This document shows positions 58,466 through 64,000 of a DNA stretch of 64,000 nt, piece by piece. A program made the translations under genes and the position numbers. The notes beneath the pieces were generated by a model. It worked only from the letters and a program-made list of their open reading frames with translations. It made no database searches and had not been told where the DNA came from. Numbering within the stretch: position 1 is the stretch's first letter; each line of letters opens with the position of its first letter. Source of the stretch: Ariolimax columbianus (taxonomy: Eukaryota; Mollusca; Gastropoda; Stylommatophora; Arionidae); contig JAVGWX010000005.1 of NCBI GenBank assembly GCA_036924085.1, positions 75,426,547-75,490,546 on the forward strand, read 5' to 3'.

Positions 58466-58860
58466 ATCGTTGTAATGTAGGCAGACTGTTGGTCTAACTA
58501 TCTCAATCGTTGTAATGTAGGCAGACTGTTGGTCTTACTACCTCTATCGTTGTAATGTAGGCAGACTGTTGGTCTAACTATCTCAATCGTTGTTATATAG
58601 GCAGACTGTTGGTCTTACTACCTCTATCGTTGTAATATAGGCAGACTGTTGGTCTAACTACCTCTATCCTTGTTATATAGGCAGACTGTTGGTCTTTCTA
58701 TCTATATCGTTGTTAATAAGCAGACTGTTGGTCTTACTACCTCTATTGTTGATATGTAGGCTGACTGTTGGTCTTACTACCTCTATTGTTGATATGTAGG
58801 CTGACTGTTGGTCTTACTACCTCTATTGTTGATATGTAGGCTAACTGTTGGTCTTACCAT
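58466..58860. repeat. 40-bp minisatellite, about 10 copies
   Basis: The unit contains GTAGGCAGACTGTTGGTCTA and CTATCTCAATCGTTGT. Two variant types alternate in the left half (a two-monomer higher-order unit). The right end uses TGATATGTAGGCTGAC. Confidence 0.92.
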
Positions 58861-60449
58861 GTGAAACGTTATGTAGGGCAGATTGTTTTCTGACTATATC
58901 AAACGTTGTTAAGTAGGGAATATTCTGGTCTGGCTATCTCAAACGTTATTATGTGAAACATATTGTGGTCTTGCTATCTTCTAGTCTGTTGCAGGAGGAT
59001 TAAGGGGGAAGACACTCTGCTACATAGAGAAAATGACGTGAGATGATAATAACAGTGCGGCCTAACTCCTCTAGGGCAGAGACCCTCAAACATGTGATTT
59101 GCACTCCACGCCATTCCCACAGAGGAAAGTCTGCGGAGTGCAGATCAACCTTCTGGGTTGAAAGACAGTTCTAGAATCCATGCATGAGCTATGGTACCAG
59201 ATTACAAGATTCAACAAGTCGTTTTCCACAGGAATCGGAACATCAGGATATTGATAAAGAAAAAAAAAACATTTAGAAAGGAAATTAAAATTGATGATGT
59301 TTCTGAAGCTCTGCATATCTGATACTTTGGTATTCAACTATATGACTCGTCATTCTTGATTCTCCTGTAAATGTCATGGGCGGATTTCAAAGATAGAGGC
59401 CTCAAATCATCAAGGTGTTGTGTGGATTCATTAGGGGTTAATGTACAGACAGGTATACTGGTATAAAAGTGCACCCTTTATGTGGACATTGATATGGATA
59501 GTGGGGCATTGATTTGGATAGGAGAACGTTATGATGGACAGTGGGGATTTATATGGATTGTAGAGGAAATATGCGGAAAGAGGGAAATTATGTGGATAGG
59601 GTACATTGCTATGGGCAGGGGATATTGATATGGATAGCGGTACAACGATATGGATAAAACACAGACTTAAGTCTATCGTTGTCAGATATTGACTCAGAAT
59701 TCGAAACAACCCCACATACCGCAGAAATGTATACAACAGGCATTAGACGATCAATGACGGTAAGCTCGACAGGATGGATCACGACTGTGTACACCCAGCG
59801 AGTTACACGAACTACCAGTATCGATTCACTTGGCCATTTGCGCAAAGAGAATTGAGCACTTATAAGTCTGCATAGATATCGATCGTGATTAGCGTAAAAA
59901 ACGATAACACAAAATAGAATAGCTTGAAAGGACAAGGCCAATCAACCCACACACGACATGTGATCATAAACATGGCACATCGATCGATGATCAATTATTT
60001 CTGTTATACAGACTCAATCGTCGTTATCAAAGTCGACTTTTATTAGCCGTTCAAACTAGAAAGTAAGGGAATGCATGTATATACACATACAAAGACAGAC
60101 ACATACACACATATATTCTCAAATACAAACACAAACATATACTCTTACAAACAGACATACACAAATCAATCAATAGCATAAAAACACTTTCAGCTCCGTG
60201 GAGCATAGATCTTCAACAAATACGCGCAAGGCTCACTTGTCTTGTGCAAATTACTCCAATTTTTACAGCTAATTTCCAAAATATATGTTTAAACCCAAGT
60301 TCTCTGCGATATTTTCTGTTTCGGCCCTCCCCGGCGCACCTTACCCTTGGGAGTAGAGTTAAGCCTACATGGTAAAGCTGTCTACAGTTCACCTAAATGC
60401 ATGGGACACTCAACGCCAACGCCTGCACGTCTTCGTCCATGGATATGTG
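58861..60449. other. unassigned sequence with weak tandem traces
   Basis: 59470-59650 has loose repetition of ATATGGATAGTGGGG-like units. ACATACACACATAT-type runs occur near 60080-60130. No gene is recognised. Confidence 0.35.
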
Positions 60450-60549
60450 ACCGATTTGATACAGTAGTTTCGCTTGTAAAATCATATACACAGTACACGA
60501 CCGATTTGATACAGTAGTTTCGCATGTGAGATCATTTCATACACAGTAC
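60450..60549. repeat. two-copy tandem duplication of about 55 bp
   Basis: GACCGATTTGATACAGTAGT occurs twice with the same following sequence, just before element C copy 3. Confidence 0.85.
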
Positions 60550-60884
60550 GGGATCATGATGCTGAGCAGCGCATGAGCTGCAGTGATCAGCGACCCATAG
60601 CTGACTGCTTGCGTCAGGTCCAGTGAACCAAAGCTGCCAATCGCTTCTACACCTCCACGCGGTGATCCTGGATAACAGACTGCAGCAGGGCAGACTGGCT
60701 AAGGAGAAAGGATCGAAGAAATGCTTGCTGAAGTCGGATGTGTTGGACCGAAAGGTCCAAATATCGCAGTCAAGCTGTAAACTACGACACAACGCATTCG
60801 TTCTCTGGAATACATTCTGCTACTTACCCCTTTTCATGGCTTGGTAGCGGGAGATTGAGAATGAACGAAGCCAAGCCAAGCCAA
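60550..60884 (+). mobile_element. element C copy 3, inside a duplicated segment
   Basis: Starts GGGATCATGATGCTGAGCAG and ends GAGAATGAACGAAGCCAAGC with a repeated CCAAG tail. It lacks about 26 bp present in copy 4. It has no target-site duplication on the left, as expected if it was copied with its neighbours rather than inserted. Confidence 0.85.
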
Positions 60885-61060
60885 GTCGGTCCTCTAGCTT
60901 CCAGGTCTTCTAAATATTTAAAGTTGGTCCACTAGATTCTAGGAATAACTATTTAAATTCTGCCCACTTGATTCCAGGTCTTCCAAATGTTTAAAGTCAG
61001 TCCACTACATTCTAGGTTTTCTAACTGTTTATTGTCGGTCCACTAGATTCCACGTATCTT
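60885..61060. repeat. 38-bp LINE-derived minisatellite, first block
   Basis: About 5 degenerate monomers with GGTCCACTAGATTC and CAGGTCTTC, copied from the block at 62353-62570. Confidence 0.8.
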
Positions 61061-61599
61061 TTAAGACTGTAGTGTCCTTCATAATATAATCAATTTGGCA
61101 GCAGAAACAAAAACTGTGTTGTGAACAGTAATGACTAACCCGAGATTTAATGTCAACTGATTCTGTGAGATGATCCTCCAACATGTTTCTCAGAGATTTG
61201 ATGCTATAACTTTGTAGTTTCTTAATATTTATTTTGCTCACCCCAAAAGGGCCATTTGAAATACGTATGAAGATACTTAGTTTGTTATACATTTTGATCA
61301 TTTTAGAGTCCCATGTCGTTTTAAAAATGACAAAGCCAAGCCAGGTTTCTGAATTCAGTTTTTTCTTCTTTAAATCTGTTTAAAATACTCTATACGTATC
61401 TAAAGCTCTCTAGCTCATTAAACGGGGTTTCCTCTTAGTTTGATAAGAGACATGTTGTTGGTCGCCGCATTTAATTGTACAACTGTCTTTCCTCCATATT
61501 TTGTTAGGCTTTCTTGTAAGGAGCTAATGTCTAGCATATATGTGCCTTCTGTTGGGCTCCATTTGAGATAGGCGATCGATGTCCTCTGCAAATTCCAGG

Positions 61600-61990
61600 T
61601 CTTCTGTTTAAAGTCGGTCCACTAAATTCCAGGTATTCTAGCTGTTTAACGTTGGTCCACTAGATTCCAGATTTTCTGTTTAAAGTCGGTCTACTAAATT
61701 CCAGGTGTTCTAGCTGTTTAACGTTGGTCCACTAGATTCCAGGTGTTTTAGCTGTGCAACGTTGGTCCACTAGATTCCAGGTGTTCTAGCTGTTTAACGT
61801 TGGTCCACTAAATTCTAGGTGCTCTAGCTGTTTAGTCGGTCCACTAAATTCCAGGTGTTCTAGCTGTTTAGTCGGTCCACTAAATTCCAGGTGTTCTAGC
61901 TGTTTAACGTTGGTCCACTAGATTTCAGATCTTCTGTTTAAAGTCGGTCCACTACATTCCAGGTCTTCTACCTGTTTAAAGTCGGTCCTA
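61600..61990. repeat. 38-bp minisatellite inside the LINE RT domain, about 10 copies
   Basis: The unit has GGTCCACTAGATTCCAGGTG and TTCTAGCTGTTTAACGTT. On the minus strand a monomer reads NVKQLEHLES, resembling the QLEDLEF segment just before the FADD box that borders the array at 61595. Confidence 0.92.
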
Positions 61991-61992
61991 TA

Positions 61993-62352
61993 GGATCAAG
62001 ATGCTGAGCAGCGCATGAGCTGCAGTGGTCAGCGACCAATAGCTGACTGCTAGCGTCAGGGCCAGCGAACCAGAGCTGCCAAGACCCTTCTACACCTCCA
62101 CGCGGTGATCCTGGGTAACAGGTTGCAGCAGGGCAGACTGGATAAGGAGAAGGGATTGAAGAGAGAATGCTAACCCGGTACTCAAAAAATGCTTGCTGAA
62201 GTCGGATGTGTTGAACCGAAAGGTCCAAATATTGCAGTCAAGCTGTAAACTACGACACAACGCATTCGTTCTCTGGAATACATTCTGCTACTTACCCCTT
62301 TTCAGGGCTTGGTAGCGGGAGATTGAGAATGAACGAAGCCAAGCCAAGCCAA
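61993..62352 (+). mobile_element. element C copy 4
   Basis: 360 bp from GGATCAAGATGCTGAGCAGC to the CCAAG-repeat tail, flanked by GTCGGTCCTATA and GTCGGTCGTCTA, a probable 12-bp target-site duplication with two differences. It is inserted in the LINE-derived 38-bp array, so it is younger than the array. Confidence 0.85.
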
Positions 62353-62688
62353 GTCGGTCGTCTAGCTTCCAGGTCTTCTAAATATTTAAAGTTGGTCCAC
62401 TAGATTCTAGGTATAACTATTTAAATTCTGCCCAGTTGATTCCAGGTCTTCCAAATGTTTAAAGTCGGTTGACTAAATTGCAGGTCTTCCAAATGTTTAA
62501 AGTCAGTCCACTACATTCTAGGTTTTCAAACTGTTTAATGTCGGTCCACTAGATTCCACGTATCTTTTAAGACTGTAGTGTCCTTAATAATATAATCAAT
62601 TTGGCAACAGAAACAAAAACTGTGTTGTGAACAGTAATGACTAACCCGAGATTTAATGTCAACTGATTCTGTGAGATGATCCTCCAAC
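61993..62688. repeat. segmental duplication, second copy
   Basis: Partner of 60550-61183. This copy is continuous with LINE sequence on its right (62689 onward), so it is likely the source. Confidence 0.9.
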
Positions 62689-63094
62689 AAAACCCTCTAC
62701 TGCATGAATCCATGCATCTGCTTTATTATGCGGATGAACATTCGTGGGATCCCGTAGTGGTTTAATCATTTTCAGAGTGGTTATAGTCGATAAAGTTGAT
62801 GAACAGAGTTGAATCCCATTCTAATGACTGCTCGACAATTGTGCACACTGCGACTATCTTGTCTTATATAGTATGCCTGAAACCTGCTTGTTTGTTTCTT
62901 AACATTGTATCCACATCTTTGATTTAATCTTTCACGGAAAACTTTGTTTAACACTTTATCAGGTACTGATAAGAGCATTATTCCTACATAATTATTACAT
63001 TCTTGTAGATCGTCTTTCTTTGTGATGAAATAGCTTTCTTTCCAATCTTTTGGAATGCTTTCTGAATCCTATATAGTTTTAATAAAACTAAAGC

Positions 63095-63540
63095 GTATTG
63101 GTGAATGCTTCAGTGGTGCAATCAAACAACATCCGCTGGTATTGGTGGATGCTTGAGTTGGACAATCAAACAGCTTCCGCTGGTACTGGTGGATGCTTGA
63201 GTTGGACAATCAAACAGCTTCCGCTGGTACTGGTGGATGCTTGAGTTGGACAATCAAACAGCTTCCGCTGGTACTGGTGGATGCTTGAGTTGGACAATCA
63301 AACAGCTTCCGCTGGTACTGGTGGATGCTTGAGTTGGACAATCAAACAGCTTCCGCTGGTACTGGTGGATGCTTGAGTTGGACAATCAAACAGCTTCCGC
63401 TGGTACTGGTGGATGCTTGAGTTGGACAATCAAACAGCTTCCGCTGGTATTGGTGGATGCTTGAGTTGGGCAATGGAACAGCTTCCGCTGGTACTGGTGG
63501 ATGCTTCAGTTGGGCAATGGAACAGCTTCCGCTGGTACCC
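63095..63540. repeat. 44-bp minisatellite inside a LINE, about 10 copies
   Basis: The unit contains AATCAAACAGCTTCCGCTGG and GGTGGATGCTTGAGTTGG. Central copies are identical. On the minus strand monomers encode VPAEAV, resembling the I-P-A-E-A motif that LINEs of this type carry at this position, ahead of SESIPKDWKESYF. Confidence 0.93.
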
Positions 63541-63835
63541 CATGAAAACATACAGCTTGTCCATTCTTTTGAAGGCCATCTATTCTGACTTATCCAATTA
63601 ACTTTAAAGACTTCATGGCAGGTAAATTGTCAGGTTGGTTAATGGAGTTGTGGACTATTTAGGAGCCCTTCAAAGTATTCCGTACATCAATTCTCTGTTC
63701 TTCAAGATTCGTTATCTCTTCTTCCCAATCTATCATTTATTTGTCTGCTTTGGTGCTTGTATTTCTGAACATTTTCCCCACAGTTTCATACACACTTTTA
63801 AAGTTTCCTTTAGCTGCAGCAAGAGAAAAAAGATA

Positions 63836-64000
63836 CAGAGGTAGATAAAAGCATTTATATGTGCTTGATAAACTACATAATGACTTTTGACAGGGTTCAG
63901 CATGAGAGACTAATTAAATATCTGTAAGAGATTAGCCAGCACGAGAATGCTTTTGATCGAATCTACAGAAACAAATTATGGATAATTATTTGAGTATAGG
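63836..64000. other. unassigned sequence at the window end
   Basis: It may continue the LINE linker but no motif is readable. Confidence 0.3.

Larger units (their letters stand above)
60550..61183. repeat. segmental duplication, first copy
   Basis: Matches 61993-62688 almost base for base: element C, the GGTCCACTAGATTCCA-type monomers, and a LINE RT fragment. Differences are one extra 38-bp monomer and a 26-bp indel. The two copies are direct repeats about 1.45 kb apart. Confidence 0.9.
61186..63835 (-). mobile_element. LINE body expanded by two satellites and one retroposon
   Basis: Read from 63835 downward: a linker with MFRNTSTKAD and NLEEQRIDV and INQPDNLPAM; the 44-bp array (63540-63095); SESIPKDWKESYF and LLSVPDKVLNKVFRERL (63075-62920), the start of the RT domain; then HLTESVDIKSRV and IDYIMKDTT (62680-62590). 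Next are the 38-bp array with element C inside it (62570-61600), TEDLEFAEDIDRL (the FADD box, 61595-61560), and NKLSIFIRISN with INIKKLQSYSIKSLRNM (61290-61190), the post-RT region. The order is that of one endonuclease/RT LINE, with frameshifts and stops throughout. Confidence 0.8.

Overview
This window looks like nuclear DNA from an animal, most likely a mollusc and probably a gastropod. There are no operons and no prokaryotic gene organisation. Coding traces are split or broken, and the window is full of LINE, SINE and mariner relics, minisatellites, and a fragment of eukaryotic ribosomal DNA whose 18S 5' end reads as molluscan. Almost every long open frame is an artefact of a tandem array whose period is a multiple of three (18, 21, 27, 30, 33, 39 or 42 bp).

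Layout. Kb 0-10: minisatellites of 37, 24, 28, 39, 30, 38 and 19 bp, two tRNA-derived SINEs and copies of a dispersed repeat called family A here. Kb 10-17: three Jockey-type LINE relics, one cut by a 131-bp retroposon with perfect 11-bp target-site duplications, plus a 378-bp retroposon (element C) that also has perfect 11-bp duplications. A 39-bp satellite starts at a LINE stop codon. Kb 17-28: 44-, 30-, 11-, 31-, 43/62-, 28-, 35- and 18-bp arrays (the last 2.7 kb long), with a small cysteine-rich exon on the minus strand at 21053-21164. Kb 28-36: LINE relics, a 36/28-bp satellite lying inside a LINE, GATA/GACA microsatellites, a second minus-strand exon at 34991-35057 and a mariner pseudogene. 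Kb 36-45: simple repeats, then a ribosomal fragment (5' external spacer plus about 390 bp of 18S) between two copies of a 0.5-kb repeat, then a 20-bp array with poly-G runs. Kb 45-64: more private arrays (20, 59, 33, 25, 21, 35, 35, 42, 40, 38 and 44 bp), element C copies and two LINE relics. The last LINE has been inflated by two internal satellites and a segmental duplication.

Genes. The only plausible host gene is represented by two minus-strand exons 13.8 kb apart whose splice phases match. Joined in frame they give the cysteine pattern of a tumour necrosis factor receptor cysteine-rich domain. The rest of that gene is not recognised here. No complete protein-coding gene is present.

Main pattern. 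About 24-25 kb (nearly 40%) is tandem repeat in more than 35 arrays, almost all with a monomer found at a single place. Several arrays can be traced to what they grew from: LINE coding sequence in at least three cases, or the dispersed repeat beside them. The window therefore records satellites arising in place. All homologies were judged by eye; no database search was possible.
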